Positions 42,049-53,188 of a stretch of 64,000 bases of DNA are shown in pieces (position 1 is the first letter of the stretch; every line of letters begins with the position of its first letter). Where the stretch lies: NCBI GenBank assembly GCA_022059125.1, contig JAEUWY010000004.1, positions 3,534,001-3,598,000 on the forward strand. Reading direction: 5' to 3'. This DNA is from Corynespora cassiicola (taxonomy: Eukaryota; Ascomycota; Dothideomycetes; Pleosporales; Corynesporascaceae). The notes under the pieces were generated by a model, which saw only the letters and a list, made by a program, of their open reading frames with translations, did no database searches and was not told where the DNA came from. Both the position numbers and the translations under genes were made by a program.

Positions 42049-43282
42049 ATTGCCTGGCGGTTCCGGTTGGAGGGGTGGGTCTTGACGCTCAACGAGGTGG
42101 ACAAAACTGTGCAGTCCGTGATGCAATGCGAAATCGTAGGGCTGGCCCTCGGGTGGTCTAACCTGAAATAGACTAGCACGTGTTCTGGAAAGATTTCGGC
42201 TCCAGCCTCCCACGGACCTGCGCTCACATCTACCATCTCTGTCAATACATTCATCCATCAGCGAGCATAGCCGAAATTCAATGACAGTCTCGGCATATCC
42301 TCACAACCTGCTGAACAATGGCTGGCGGCGCGTGCTTGTCTTCTTTTGCGGACTGCTTTGTCTCGCCTAACATTGCCCAAACGTAGCTAGCCTGGTGGCC
42401 TCGGCATTGGAGTCCGCACCTCCCACCTATCAGTCTCTGGTCTGGCCCAAGATGCTACTGATGCATTGATGATCTCGTAGCCGACATGGTTTCACATCAT
42501 CTAACTGTCCAAGCCGCTGGTGTGCGTCACCATCGCTTTCGCCTAACTTAACTGCATGCGGAAAGAATCTAGTATGCCAGCCGAAGCAGGACTTGGATTT
42601 CCTACCCTTCTTCATCGGCTCTCGGTCTCGGTCAGCTTAGTCTCGGAGCTCGGCTCGCAGAGCACAAGTTGATTTCGCACTCGCCTGCCAAACATGCCGC
42701 TCGGGCAAAGCCCTGGTGAATTTCGCATTCGCTTGCTGGGCTTGCCGGGGCTTGACAGTGCCGGTAAGAGGTTGTCCAGCCTTAGCACACACCGCAGCAA
42801 CCCAATGAACAGGCATTTGGAAGAAAACTATCAGACTAAGAGCTTTCTTTTGCAAGGGTTTAGTCCATGGATGGGGCTCTTGGCACTTCAATCGCTACGC
42901 AAAGTTCGACGTTCCACCACGATGCACCATGGCGCTGCATGGGAAAGCGAGGACACGTGAATGGCGTTCTTCCCGCTTTGGAAAACCCGCCATTAATTAC
43001 GGCACAGCGCACCCGCTCAAGGCCTTCATGTTTAGTATGCGACGGGTCAATTATGACCCTTTCACCGTTTTACATGCAGAAACCGCACGTATATGAAGAT
43101 TGACGTTCCTACCTGTTATGCTGTCTCTCAACTGCAAGCGACTTTCCATTTGCTCTGGACCATCAGTTCGAAATATCATCGAATCCTCTGGCAGCAGTGA
43201 AGCCGATATCTTTAAAAGTGCCACAGCCTTGATTAGTTCCAAGTCGGTATCCACTACTTCTTCATCTGAGCGGAACTTCGCC
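42049..43282. other. Divergent spacer upstream of the carotenoid oxygenase
   Basis: 1.2 kb with no supported gene. The frame 43100-43321 continues in phase into the oxygenase first exon, so a longer N-terminus is possible, but its Ser/Ile-rich content does not look like this family. Confidence 0.5.
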
Positions 43283-44979
43283 ATGGAAGCTGGGATGAAT
43301 AAATGGCCTAACGACGCCGGAGTACGTAATGTACTCTCCTGTCTGATAAACCCCCATACTGACATGAAAAGTTTGACACCGATTATGAAGAACATTCCCC
43401 GGTTGCTCTCATAGTCAAAGGAACGATACCACGCTTTGCCGCTGGGGTTCTCTATAGGACTGGTCCACTCGGATACAAAATCAAGACGGGGAAGGGAAAC
43501 ACTTGGGCAGCGAAACATTGGTTCGATGGCTTCTCGTGTGTGCATCGATTTCAGATAGACTTTCCACAGGAGGCCGGACCTGCCCACGTATCATACCGAT
43601 CGAGGAGAACCGTGGATGAATATCTAGAAATCGTTCGGAAGACAGGTAAACTCGACAGCATTACTTTTGGCGCAAAGCGAGATCCATGCCAGAGCTTTTT
43701 CAAGAAAGTCATGAGCATTTTCACAGCTTCACATAACACCAAGAATGTCGGTGTCACCCTTTCCATTAACATGCCAGGCGGAAATTTCAACGATCAGAAT
43801 GAAAAGATCCCCGAGATTGTTGGACATTCCAACGATATCCAGACACTGTATGCAAAAACAGATTCTACCATGCTCAAGGCAATCGATCCAGAAACACTTG
43901 AGCCCATAGGCATTGCTTCTCAGGCCCAGCTCCATCCAGACTTGAAAGGCCCATTCTCAGCAGCACACGCAAAGTCGGATCCCCTTACTGGTGACGTTTA
44001 CAACTTCAATTTGAATCTCGGATCCAGTTCTACCTATCGCATCTTCCGCACCTCTGCTTCAACAGGAAAAACGGATATACTTGCAACCTTCTTGGGCAAG
44101 CCAGCCTATCTACATTCGCTTTTTATTACCCAGAGTTATGTCATCCTATGCGTTTGGAACAGTCACATCACATGGTCCGGGATATCGATTCTCTACAACA
44201 AGAATATCGTAGATTCAATAGCTCCATTTGACCCCTCCAAGAAGGCAATCTGGTATGTTGTTGATCGGAAACACAACAAAGGTCTCGTCGCTACGTATGA
44301 GAGCGATCCTTTCTTCTGTTTTCATACAATCAATGCATGGGAAGAATCTTCAGCCCAGAGCCCTGAGAAGACAGATATTGTTGCGGAACTCTGCACCTAT
44401 GACAACACCGACGTTCTCCACCGCTTCTACTACGACAATCTGTTGAGCACGAGCGAAGCTTCAAAAGACTATTTTGGAAGGAAGCGAGAAGTGTGTCTGC
44501 CAAATTGGGCCCAATATCGGCTCGCAAGTGTGAATGGAAACATGTCTCCAACACGTCGTCTCCCAGCCGAACTCGTCCACAAAGCTGATAAGGCTTTGTC
44601 AATGGAGCTTCCCATAATTAATCCGTCGTATTTCACACACAAGCACCGCTTCATATATGGGGTTTCCGACCGCCTCAAGTCCACGTTCGTGGACGGTATC
44701 GTCAAATACGACAACCATACCCACAGGGCTATCTTTTGGGACACTGACGGCCACACGCCTGGTGAACCTATTTTTGTGGCCGACCCAAAGGGGACGCAGG
44801 AAGATGATGGTGTTCTACTGACTGTCGTTCTAGACGGTTTCAAGGAGAAGAGCTATTTGTTGGTTCTGGATGCGAGGGACTTGTCAGAGATGGGTCGCGC
44901 AGAAATGGATGGCCCCACGAGTTTCGGATTCCATGGAACTTATAAGGCCTATGAGAGAGATTATTCGGGCGATTATTGA
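43283..44979 (+). CDS. Carotenoid cleavage oxygenase (RPE65 / beta-carotene oxygenase family)
   Basis: Exons 43283-43321 and 43372-44979, one 50-base intron, 548 residues. A non-haem iron enzyme of the seven-bladed propeller family that cleaves C=C bonds of carotenoids or, in some fungi, stilbenes. The four iron-binding histidines are present: His212 (AHAKSDP), His261 (YLHSLF), His331 (FHTINAWEE) and His534 (GFHGTY). Other family marks are GTIPRFAAGVLYRTGP near the start, HWFDGFSCVHRF and FWDTDGHTPGEPIFV. The first exon is only 13 codons (MEAGMNKWPNDAG), matching the N-terminus of fungal members. No phytoene synthase or dehydrogenase lies nearby, so it is a stand-alone gene rather than part of a carotenoid or retinal cluster. 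Confidence 0.93.
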
Positions 44980-45450
44980 GATGGTAATTAATCATTCATC
45001 TACAAGTGGATCTTCGGCTGCTCTGTTGAATTTTGTGCATTCATGCGTGGCATAAAGGCTGTAGTTTCACTTATAGGTGCGTTATTGTTAAAGTCTCATA
45101 ATCTGGAGTAGGAATAAATTGAACCCCATATCCCTGTATTTTCCTCCCATATCAGTCGTTATAGCCATGCGGACAATTGATAACAAAGCCTACAGAGTAT
45201 TTTTACTATCTTCTGTGAAATGTACTCTCTCTTTTTCATGCTGTTTAGAGGAATGGCTAATTCTTTGTAGATTCTTTGAGATTCCACTTTGTTGAAAACA
45301 AAGCTGGTGTCATTGGCCCATTGCGGTTGTCTCCCAATGTCTCGTTTGCATAGCATTGTCTAAGTAGTAATTCTTTGTTCACTGTGTCGCTTGCTTCACA
45401 CAACACCTCACTGCACAAAACGCACCATAGTCTCTTTCTATATAACATGC

Positions 45451-45984
45451 ATGTTCACTGGGGCCGCACCATTCCCGAATATTCCAGGAACTGCGACCAA
45501 CATGAATACCCCATTCGATCCTCTTGGCGAGACCGAGCCAAACGATACCGTATACACGATCAACGCCTATTGTCCCCCCAGGCCTCCCCCGGGATGGATC
45601 CCCAAGATGTTCACCGGTGAGCGCATAAATCACAAGAATCGCACCTATGAGAGTTTTCGGATCCGCTCTGAGCAGACGGGGCCAAACTACGATTGCTTCG
45701 AGGGCAAGGACCTTGACGACATGGGGGTAAAGACGATCAAGATCAAATCCTTCCACTTCCCTGCCGACATTCGATGCGAACACGTACAGAACAGCAAAAC
45801 TTGTAACGACATCTGCTACGTCTTGGAGAGGAGCGGCGATAAGCTTGCGAGATGGAGGTGCAAGAGTGAATCATGCGAGGGCCATGTATATTGCGGAACC
45901 GTGAAGGAGTACGGTAACGAATTTGCCTGTTTTGGGAATAAGGGCAAACGCTTGGTTGCTATCCCACGGGCCAAGAAAAAATGA
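45451..45984 (+). CDS. Small cysteine-rich protein A of a tandem pair
   Basis: Intronless frame of 177 codons. The exact start is uncertain: ATG 45451 is used, ATG 45502 is also possible, and a TATATAA sits just upstream at about 45439. No signal peptide is obvious. The N-terminal half is Pro-rich (CPPRPPPGWIPKMF). The core carries C-E-H-V-x3-K-T-C-x3-C-Y (residues in CEHVQNSKTCNDICY), followed by further Cys (RWRCKSESCEGHVYC, FACFGNKGK) and a basic tail (RAKKK). The same core recurs in the next gene. No known domain recognised; the Cys/His spacing could bind zinc or form disulphides. Confidence 0.55.
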   Translation: MFTGAAPFPNIPGTATNMNTPFDPLGETEPNDTVYTINAYCPPRPPPGWIPKMFTGERINHKNRTYESFRIRSEQTGPNYDCFEGKDLDDMGVKTIKIKSFHFPADIRCEHVQNSKTCNDICYVLERSGDKLARWRCKSESCEGHVYCGTVKEYGNEFACFGNKGKRLVAIPRAKKK

Positions 45985-46226
45985 GCCTTTTATGCGGCAA
46001 ACAAGTGAAGGAGCTTTGTTGCCTCTCCCGTGCATTCATACATTGTCACACAGACAGTATGAATCACAAGTCATTGTAGCTTTACAAGATCATCAATGTT
46101 TGATACATCAGTCTAGATTGAATCATTATATATTCTCAACCATAAATGTCCAACTGCCATGCAACACTCCTGCTTTTCGTTTTTGCAAAGCACACCATTC
46201 GAACTTCATCCTGTGAAATTGACTAG

Positions 46227-46667
46227 ATGAGAGGACTTAGCGACCATAGCCCCATGTCTGCCTTGAATAGAATGATAGACAAGGCGCAGCAACATACGCA
46301 CTCGATCATGGTACGTGTGCCCCCCGAGCTCAAAGATAATCCCGGGATCAAAATCATGGTTGCAACAAACTCCCTGTACCACCCTAGGATGGAGGATCAT
46401 GTAATGTTGGAGATAGATATAGACGAAATTCCTCCCGAGTGCTTATGCGCACACATCGAGAGAGGCAAGACATGCTATGCTGGTTGCTATTCTTTTGTAG
46501 CAAACGCCCAATGTCAGGACGAAGAGCGAGTCAGCAAGCACGCAGCTGCCAAAAAGCACAAGGCATCGGCAAAGGGAGGAATGTGTTTTGGGTGGGGCAA
46601 ACTCTTTTCAGGATTTGGACTGGTTTGCATAGACGAAGAAGCCGAGTTTGGCAAACACTTGAACTAA
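46227..46667 (+). CDS. Small cysteine-rich protein B of a tandem pair
   Basis: Intronless, 146 residues from ATG 46227 (ATG 46254 is an alternative). The core CAHIERGKTCYAGCY lines up with CEHVQNSKTCNDICY of the gene 240 bases upstream on the same strand: both have C-x-H, then K-T-C, then C-Y at the same spacing, with 7 of 15 positions identical. As in protein A, a Lys-rich stretch follows and another Cys-Phe-Gly motif appears (MCFGWGKLF versus ACFGNKGKR). The N-terminal part has alternating hydrophobic residues (HSIMVRVPPEL, IKIMVATNS). Probably a diverged duplicate; function unknown. Confidence 0.55.
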   Translation: MRGLSDHSPMSALNRMIDKAQQHTHSIMVRVPPELKDNPGIKIMVATNSLYHPRMEDHVMLEIDIDEIPPECLCAHIERGKTCYAGCYSFVANAQCQDEERVSKHAAAKKHKASAKGGMCFGWGKLFSGFGLVCIDEEAEFGKHLN

Positions 46668-46793
46668 GGGTATCCTTTCTATGAGGGTATCATCTACCGC
46701 ATGCTGAGAAATTATGTATCCAATAAAACGACAAAGCAATCCGATTTTTGCCCACTCTTGCTAGTATATCCATGTGAACATTGAGTGTATCTC

Positions 46794-47633
46794 CTACAAC
46801 ATAAAGGCAGCGACAGCTGCGCCAAGGCCTGCCAGAACGGGGGCAGCCGCCTTGGGGACAGCAGCACCAGTGTCTGCAGGCGCAGCGGCAGCGGTGCCGG
46901 ACGCTCCACTCTGGCCGCTCGCTGCTGGCGAGCCGGAACGGGAACCGGATGCAGAGCCAGAGGCTTCTGCTGCTGTGCCAGAGGCCGTGGCGGAGGCGCT
47001 GGTGGCAGAGGGGGTGGAGCCGGCACTCGCCTCCAACTTTTCAACACCCGCGGTGATGACTAGTTGGTAGCTTCCAATGTTTTCTGGCTGGACCGAGTAT
47101 ATGCTAATGCGCTGGGAGTCGGGAACGGTGGATCCCTCGGTGCAGAACTCAAGGCCAAAGTCCTCGGGGGCGAAGGTCTGGGTGTCATATTCGACAGAGG
47201 ATTGGTACGAGTATGTCATTGTGGTAGTGATTGGGCCGTCGGAAATTCCAGAGCAGTAGAACTCAAAAAGCTTGTCCGAATCTACGACCTGAGTGCACTC
47301 TGCTTGCGCGCTACGGCCAGCACGAGTGCACCCGTGGCTGACGGTGATGGGGGCGTCATCCATGAGAAGGGAGAAGGTGGAGACGGCGTCAAAAGCAGTT
47401 TCACCGTGGAAAGTGACCGAGACGGGACCATTTTCAAAGTAGTCCACGTAGCTGGAGTCGGTTTCGTTATCCACGGTGAGTGCGATGGTGGTGGTATCGG
47501 CATTCTTGGCCACGACTGAGCCGTAGTAGCCTACATATTCACTGTCGATTGAACCAGGCATCCAAACCGACGTAGTAGTAAACTGGGCAGCAGCCGAGGC
47601 GGAAAGAAGGATGGCAGAGTAGAAGCGAGACAT
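46794..47633 (-). CDS. GPI-anchored cell-wall or surface protein
   Basis: Intronless, 279 residues. A signal peptide is visible (SRFYSAILLSASAAAQ). The middle 180 residues look like a beta-rich secreted domain with four or five Cys (HGCTRAGRSAQAECTQVV, EFYCSG, EFCTEGS). A Ser/Thr/Ala/Gly-rich stem (SATSASATASGTAAEASGSA) follows, then a hydrophobic C-terminus (APVLAGLGAAVAAFML), the standard layout of fungal GPI proteins. No catalytic residues recognised. It is convergent with the cysteine-rich pair: its stop lies 126 bases from that of protein B. Confidence 0.88.
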   Translation of the reverse strand: MSRFYSAILLSASAAAQFTTTSVWMPGSIDSEYVGYYGSVVAKNADTTTIALTVDNETDSSYVDYFENGPVSVTFHGETAFDAVSTFSLLMDDAPITVSHGCTRAGRSAQAECTQVVDSDKLFEFYCSGISDGPITTTMTYSYQSSVEYDTQTFAPEDFGLEFCTEGSTVPDSQRISIYSVQPENIGSYQLVITAGVEKLEASAGSTPSATSASATASGTAAEASGSASGSRSGSPAASGQSGASGTAAAAPADTGAAVPKAAAPVLAGLGAAVAAFML

Positions 47634-48309
47634 GGCCGGTGATGATTAGGTCGAGTATTGACAAAAGAGTGTGCAGGCGAGTCTGAGGCAGGACCGGGTC
47701 CGTTTAACGAGCGACGAACAGCAGAAATGAATTGAACGAGACGGCGAGGAGAGAAAAGATCGACGAGCCGCGATGGTCTACTTATCTGGGTCGTGGTAAC
47801 AGCGCTGTCATCAGGGGCTAGGCAGGTTTGACCAGGGCTTGCCCCAAAACAGGGTGAAGTTCCCGCATTCGCATTGGTAGAGGATTCGCGAAATTGGCCT
47901 CGATCCTGAGTATGTCCATGATTGGCGGGCCACAGCATCAACGGGACAATGGGGCCAACGATAGAAAACCATCCAGGCAGCAGTCGCGCCAGCAGGATTC
48001 GCCTGGTCATGCGAAGTGTGCATCCTGCGGCTCGAGTCGACGCCACCAGTGCCCTTCTCATGTCGGGTCAAAGCCCATGACGGACATGGGGCAGCATCTT
48101 ACGGGCGAAAAAAAAGTCGAAAGTCGACTAGACGGTAGCAGGTCAAAAAGACATTGTGGAAAAACCGATACCCGGCCCCGGGATCACCTAGCCCGCGTCG
48201 GGCCCCCCGCGGCTAGGCCTGTTTGGACACACCTCGGCTCAACCCCCGGGAGCACATCAATGGCCGACTGAGCTCCACTTGCACCACGACACATCATCCT
48301 ACACAAAAC
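47634..48309. other. Divergent spacer between wall protein and amidase
   Basis: 676 bases between two divergent start codons; both promoters must lie here. No TATA box at a normal distance was recognised, and the short frames overlap in both orientations. Confidence 0.5.
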
Positions 48310-50079
48310 ATGTCTGCACAATCCGCGAAATGGGTCGCCATAGCCAAGCAGAAGAAACATGACCAGTTTGCAAAACTCCCCGCCCAATGGCTGTTGAAGA
48401 GCTCGCCCTCGCCAGACACCCGCACCTATGTCGACATTCCCCGCAAGAGCGGCTTGTTGAGCTCCGAGGAGCTCACAATCACTGAGGAGCACGACGCCAC
48501 CAGTTTGGCCGACGCCATCCGTGCCCGTCGTTTCAAGTGTGTTGATGTGACGAGGGCCTTCTGCAAGGTGTGTATCTTTGCTATCAATGACGGCGGCCTG
48601 GCTGATATGCCCATCAGAGGGCTGCCATCGCCCACCAACTTACAAACTGCCTGACAGAGGTTCTCTTTGAAGAGGCACTGGAGAGGGCCTCCAAGCTTGA
48701 CGCTCATCTTGACTCAGGGAAGCCCCCCTTGGGGCTTCTGCATGGCGTTCCTGTGTCACTGAAAGACTCTTTCAAAATAAAGGGCCACGATGCCTCCATT
48801 GGAATTGCAGCTTTGGCTTACAGGCCCGCCGAGGAGAATTCGGCTCTCGTTGACATCTTGCTGGATGCTGGCGCTGTTTTGTACTGCAAGACCATGATCC
48901 CTCAGACACTGATGGCCTTGGACTCGCACAACAATCTGTTCGGACGCACTCTCAACCCACACAACACGCTCGTGACAGCAGGCGGGAGCTCTGGTGGAGA
49001 GGGCGCCCTTCTTGCCATGCGAGGGTCGGTTCTTGGAGTAGGCACGGATGTTGGTGGGTCCATTAGAATTCCGGCAATGTGTAATGGAACCTTCGGGGTA
49101 AAGCCCAGCTGGGAGAGGATTCCCTACGCCGGCCAGGAGAACGGTTCACCCCCGGCAGCATCTAAAATAGGCATCCCTGCAAGTGCTGGGCCTCTAGCTC
49201 ATTCGACACGCGATATCGAGCTCTTCTTCCGTGCCGTCGCGGACCAGAAGCCTTGGACCTACGATCCAGATGTGTTGCCTTCGCCTTGGAGTTCACTATC
49301 GTCCACATCAGGCCGGAAACTCAGAATTGGCGTGGTGCGAAGAGATGGTGTCATCGATCCGCATCCCCCGATTGTCCGTCTCTTAGACGAAGTCGCTTCA
49401 AAGATGAGGCGCTCCGGAATCGAAGTCGTCGACATGGACATCACGCCCTTGTTTTCACAATGCCAATCTCTTGCAAATGCTTTGTTTGGCGTCGAAGGAG
49501 CAAATTTCATGTTTGATCTTTTGGAATCTTTCGGCGAACCTCTCTCGCCTTGGCTTTCAACTCGCCTTCGACGAAAAGCACCCCTAACACTTGACAAAGT
49601 GCGGGACCTGCACGCAAAACGTGGTGAGTTGCAAAAGCAATTCTTGAAGATTTGGAAGGACTCCGACGGCAAGGAAATCGATGCATTCATCTGCCCCGTA
49701 GCTCCTCACCCGGTGCCTCCTATCGATCGTTGGAATGGCGTCAGCTACACTAGCTCTTTTGTTTTGCTCGACTATCCTGCCGGCACTGTTCCTGTGCGGA
49801 CTTTTAACAAAGACGACATGTTGGGTGATATGCCGGAATCCAAGCCGATTGGAAGCTGGGACAAGGCAAACCGTGATCTTTGTAAGCGCTCATATTTCCC
49901 TCCGGATCTGTCGTCATTAACAAGCACTAGGGACAAATTTCGATCGCTCAGTTTATCTTGGAACACCACTCAGTATTCAAGTGATCGCACCGAAACTCGA
50001 AGAAAGGAAGCTTTGTGAGGCGATGAGCGCTATCGATCAGTCCATCCACTGTGATGCAACTATATCTGCAAAGCTCTAA
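48310..50079 (+). CDS. Intracellular amidase (acetamidase / general amidase type)
   Basis: Exons 48310-48567, 48618-49881 and 49931-50079, introns 50 and 49 bases, 556 residues. The last intron is easy to miss: the frame runs on to 50018 without it, but only the spliced form gives the family's C-terminus (LGTPLSIQVIAPKLEERKL). Amidase-signature triad: Lys135 (SLKDSF), cis-Ser211 (AGGSSGGE) and nucleophile Ser234 (GTDVGGSIRIPA, the textbook motif). No signal peptide, so cytosolic. It resembles fungal acetamidases and general amidases that release ammonia from small amides for nitrogen nutrition. It is not closely related to the secreted amidase at 10.4 kb, whose nucleophile motif differs. Confidence 0.93.
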
Positions 50080-50380
50080 AAATCATCCAAAGACAAACGA
50101 AGTTCATTCAGTATTATTCAACCCGGCACTTGTGCCCAAGTCCATGATATACACAAATGCATTGTTTGATGCTTTGATTTCTAGTAGTGTATAACCCTTT
50201 CAGAGTTGTCAAAGTGCTGCTTGGGTATCTCGATCAGATTGCAATGTAGGAATTGGTGTAATGTACAGCAAATCCATTCTTTAGTGCCGACCATGCCACA
50301 CCCTACGCGCACAATGGAGTACGACCAATCTGTTAGATTTCCTGCTTCTCGACGCAGATATCCTCATCTCTCTCCTCATT

Positions 50381-51753
50381 CTATTCCTTTTTTCGTGCAA
50401 CCCAGAAAACAGGGTTGTAAGTATTCTGCAGCATGCTCTTGGTGTTCGAGACATATCCTGTTTGGGTACCCTCCGTATCGAGCCGCTCTATTTTGAATCC
50501 GAAATGCTCCACCAACGCTATTACTTCATCGTTTGTGAGCTCCACCGATCCCGGGTCAGCGATACCCTGGTCTTTGATGTCCCTTTCCGCCTCTTTCTTG
50601 TCTTCGCTCTCCCCCTCCGAGCCTGGCGCACGCGATGCATGATGCCACAGCAACGGGCCAAGATTAATCCAAATACCGTTAGGCTTCAGGCAATTCTTCA
50701 CCGTCTCAATATACCGAATGATATTTGGGGCAGTATCTATGAAGAACACCGTAGCCACAGCATCGAAAGATTCCCGAGATTCAGGCTGGCTGTATAAAAG
50801 ACAGAAATCGCCCGTTGCCATACTCATTCGTTCAGAAGCCGGAACCTTTGACTCGGTTGACGAGAGAAGCTCGGTACCTGGATGAACATCTGGAATCTGG
50901 AAGGTCCGGAACTGGTCCTCACGGTTCATATGATTTGAGCCATTGAGCGCGAATGGCGCAATCGTGTACTGGAAGGCTTTTTTGGTATGGTTCAAAATGA
51001 GAGAGCTTGCCATGAGCTCGTGATAGGATATCTCATTTCCTTCGACAAAATATCCTGCGCGGCATATGTCAAACACAAGGCGGCCAAGCCCAGCGCCCGG
51101 AATCAGGACCTTGATATCTGACTTATCAAGTCCCTCAAGGTTCCTGAAGCGCGAAGAAAACTCGTCGTTCAGTGCGACCACAACAGGTTCGAAGCATTTC
51201 TCTCGTTCTGCACTTCCTTGGGCACTCCATTCCCTGTAGAATTGATTGACACAGCTACGAGCCTTTTCCATATCGTTTTGTGTCGTCTCGACGTTCAAGT
51301 GTCGCATGACGGTAGAAAAGACTTGATATTCATCATGGGCATATTTCTCGGGTACAATAGAAGCCACCCATTCGCTATCGATGGACGGGGCAAGGAAGGC
51401 CTTGAAGCCAGCAATGAAGATGGCCTCTGCTATCTCAGCATTGGAGTCGATCAAATCATCCAGTTTATTTAGGGAATCCAATATTGAGAACGGAGCCTTA
51501 GCTAGAAGAGTCCAGTGCTCCGAGGGTAGCGAGTAGAAGGCCTGTCGACGTACATGTGTTCCGTTAAAGTGTGCCAGTCGCCGGTAGGACCTAGTTAAAA
51601 TGATTAAAGCGGAACTCCAGGGTGGAGGACGCTCAACCATGAGCAGTGCCTCGTCCAAGCTCACCTGAAGGAATCCAGAACTGAGAGAAGGTGCTTTCGC
51701 TCATCCGGATCGGACATTGGGTCAAATTCACCCTCCCATTCTTTGTCACTCAT
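50381..51753 (-). CDS. Carnosine N-methyltransferase-like protein (N2227 domain)
   Basis: Exons 51753-51665 and 51590-50381 with a 74-base intron; 432 residues. SAM-dependent methyltransferase of the N2227/CARNMT1 family, which methylates the imidazole of carnosine and, in yeast Yil110w-related contexts, small histidine-containing substrates (family knowledge, loosely applied). Visible marks: SYRRLAHFNGTHVRRQ near the N-terminus, SAM-binding VLIPGAGLGRLVFDI, the acidic residue in EGNEISYHE, DAVATVFFIDTAPNII, and ENYIETVKN-like IRYIETVKNCLKPNGIWINLGPLLWH, which is the family hallmark. Cytosolic. It is divergent from the PAC4-like gene with 280 bases between starts, and convergent with the amidase. 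Confidence 0.92.
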
Positions 51754-52033
51754 GATTGCTTTTTTCCCCGGAGTAACGCCGGATTTTTGCTCCTGTAGCA
51801 GACCGCACCCAAGGAATCGCGCCTCAAGCGAAGCTGTGGAACCGGTGCCGGGAATTACGAGTGTTTCGCAGGCAGATGGCTACCGACCACCCATGTGGAA
51901 TTTGCCTGTGGAGGGGTGGAGGGGCAGAGAGGCGAGCCAAGACCTCTTATCGATAAGCAGCTTGCCCTCGAAGCGGACCGTAGCTAGCAGCTTGTTCCTG
52001 ACGACTGCTTATACATTACACCATCGCTTTGGA

Positions 52034-52555
52034 ATGGAGGATCTTTCAGCCATGGCGTCGGCCATACAGGGCCATGGATCGTCAAGCACACCCATTGAAG
52101 TATCTTTTCCATTGCCCAAGGCACCACAAACCAATATCCACATGCAGCTCCGAAACAATGGCACATCTCTGCTGCTCTTCCTCACGACTACGACCCCAGA
52201 GTCTGCATCTTCCACGCCTCTGGGAAGCTTCGTTTATTCGATGCCCAATGTAATCACCCTTGCGATATGGTGCATGGTTCCGGTAACTGGTTTCGCTAAC
52301 GATATATAGAAGTCATCTCCTTCCAACCCTTACAGCACACCACTGTACACCCATAGCGCGAACCTGGACTTTACTACCAGGCTCTCAAAGGTCCTGGCAA
52401 GGAAGATGAACAAGCCGGTCTACGTGGGAAATTCAATTAGTTTCGCAAGTGCGGGTATGGGCGGCACAGTTGAAGAAGAAATGGAAGGCTTTAGAAGAGT
52501 TGTGGAAGTTGTGACGGGCTTGGCTGAAAAGGATAAAGAGCTTGCGAAACATTAG
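52034..52555 (+). CDS. Proteasome assembly chaperone 4-like protein (PAC4/Poc4)
   Basis: Exons 52034-52249 and 52310-52555, a 60-base intron, 153 residues. Short chaperone that helps assemble the alpha ring of the 20S proteasome. Family blocks seen: VSFPLPKAPQTNIHMQL, TSLLLFLTTTT, PLGSFVYSMP, then after the intron DFTTRLSKVLARKMNKPVYVGNSI, and GTVEEEMEGFRRVVEVV at the C-terminus, which matches the LARKxNKxVxVxxN and EEMEAF parts of PAC4. The frame is open back to 51743, but that ATG would overlap the coding start of the divergent methyltransferase, so 52034 (or 52052) is preferred. Confidence 0.85.
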
Positions 52556-52785
52556 AAGCAAAATCTGCGAACACATGTCCTTGGCTGCATCTGTAACAGG
52601 ATCGATGACGTAGCTTTTGCCAGGATTATTCAATTCCGAAATGAGCCGCCGCTCCATTTGAAGAGAGAAATGACCATGGCACTTCACATGAGGTGCACAA
52701 TTCACGAACATGGTTGCGATATGACTTGGGTCATTCAGTATTGAACTATACTGCACTGACTAGAACACTACTCCATAGACCTGAT

Positions 52786-53090
52786 CTACTTCATCTGGTC
52801 CAGCCTATCCTTAGCGCTTTCCTTTGCCTCATCCGACACATTTGGGTTGTTCATGGTTGCTTTCAAACCGCCGGCAACGTTGTTGGGATTCTTTTCGTGG
52901 GACTCTTGGCTGACATTGCCACCATCGTACTCGTTCTCGAGGACCTCGCGGGAGTGTTGCTTGGCCTCTTCCGAAGTGTCTGCGCAGAATGTAATCAGCA
53001 TTTGGTTTTTGCTAGATACTATTCTTAGGGCTTACTGGGGTTGTTGAGGTTAGCCTTGTGGCCACCAACGATGTTGCCTGGGTTGGACAT
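52786..53090 (-). CDS. con-6: Conidiation-specific protein 6
   Basis: Exons 53090-53036 and 52979-52786, a 56-base intron, 82 residues, the usual size. Con-6 is a small hydrophilic protein that accumulates in conidia and is degraded on germination. It consists of two copies of the Con-6 repeat: GNIVGGHKANLNNPNTSEEA and NNVAGGLKATMNNPNVSDEA. The intron falls inside the NNPN of the first repeat. No signal peptide or membrane segment. A TATA box (GTATAAG) lies about 95 bases upstream, consistent with strong developmental expression. Confidence 0.95.
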
Positions 53091-53181
53091 TCTGAAAAAT
53101 TGGAAGTTTTGGTTGGAATCTGGTATTGATGAGAGAAGATGTTGGTTCGATGGAGACTTCTTGGTGAGGTGCGGTGTCCCT

Positions 53182-53188
53182 CTTATAC
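53182..53188 (-). promoter_or_regulatory. TATA box of con-6
   Basis: GTATAAG on the minus strand about 92 bases upstream of the Con-6 start codon. Confidence 0.5.

Noticed and set aside
43100..43282. Longer N-terminus of the carotenoid oxygenase
   Set aside because: The frame is open, but the added sequence has no family resemblance and lacks a good ATG; MEAGMNKWPNDAG fits the family start.
49882..50018. Unspliced C-terminus of the cytosolic amidase ending at 50018
   Set aside because: A consensus intron (GTAAGC..CACTAG, 49882-49930) restores the family C-terminus IQVIAPKLEERKL; the unspliced tail matches nothing.
51743..52033. N-terminal extension of the PAC4-like protein from ATG 51743
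   Set aside because: It would overlap the start of the divergent methyltransferase and its sequence does not resemble the chaperone family.
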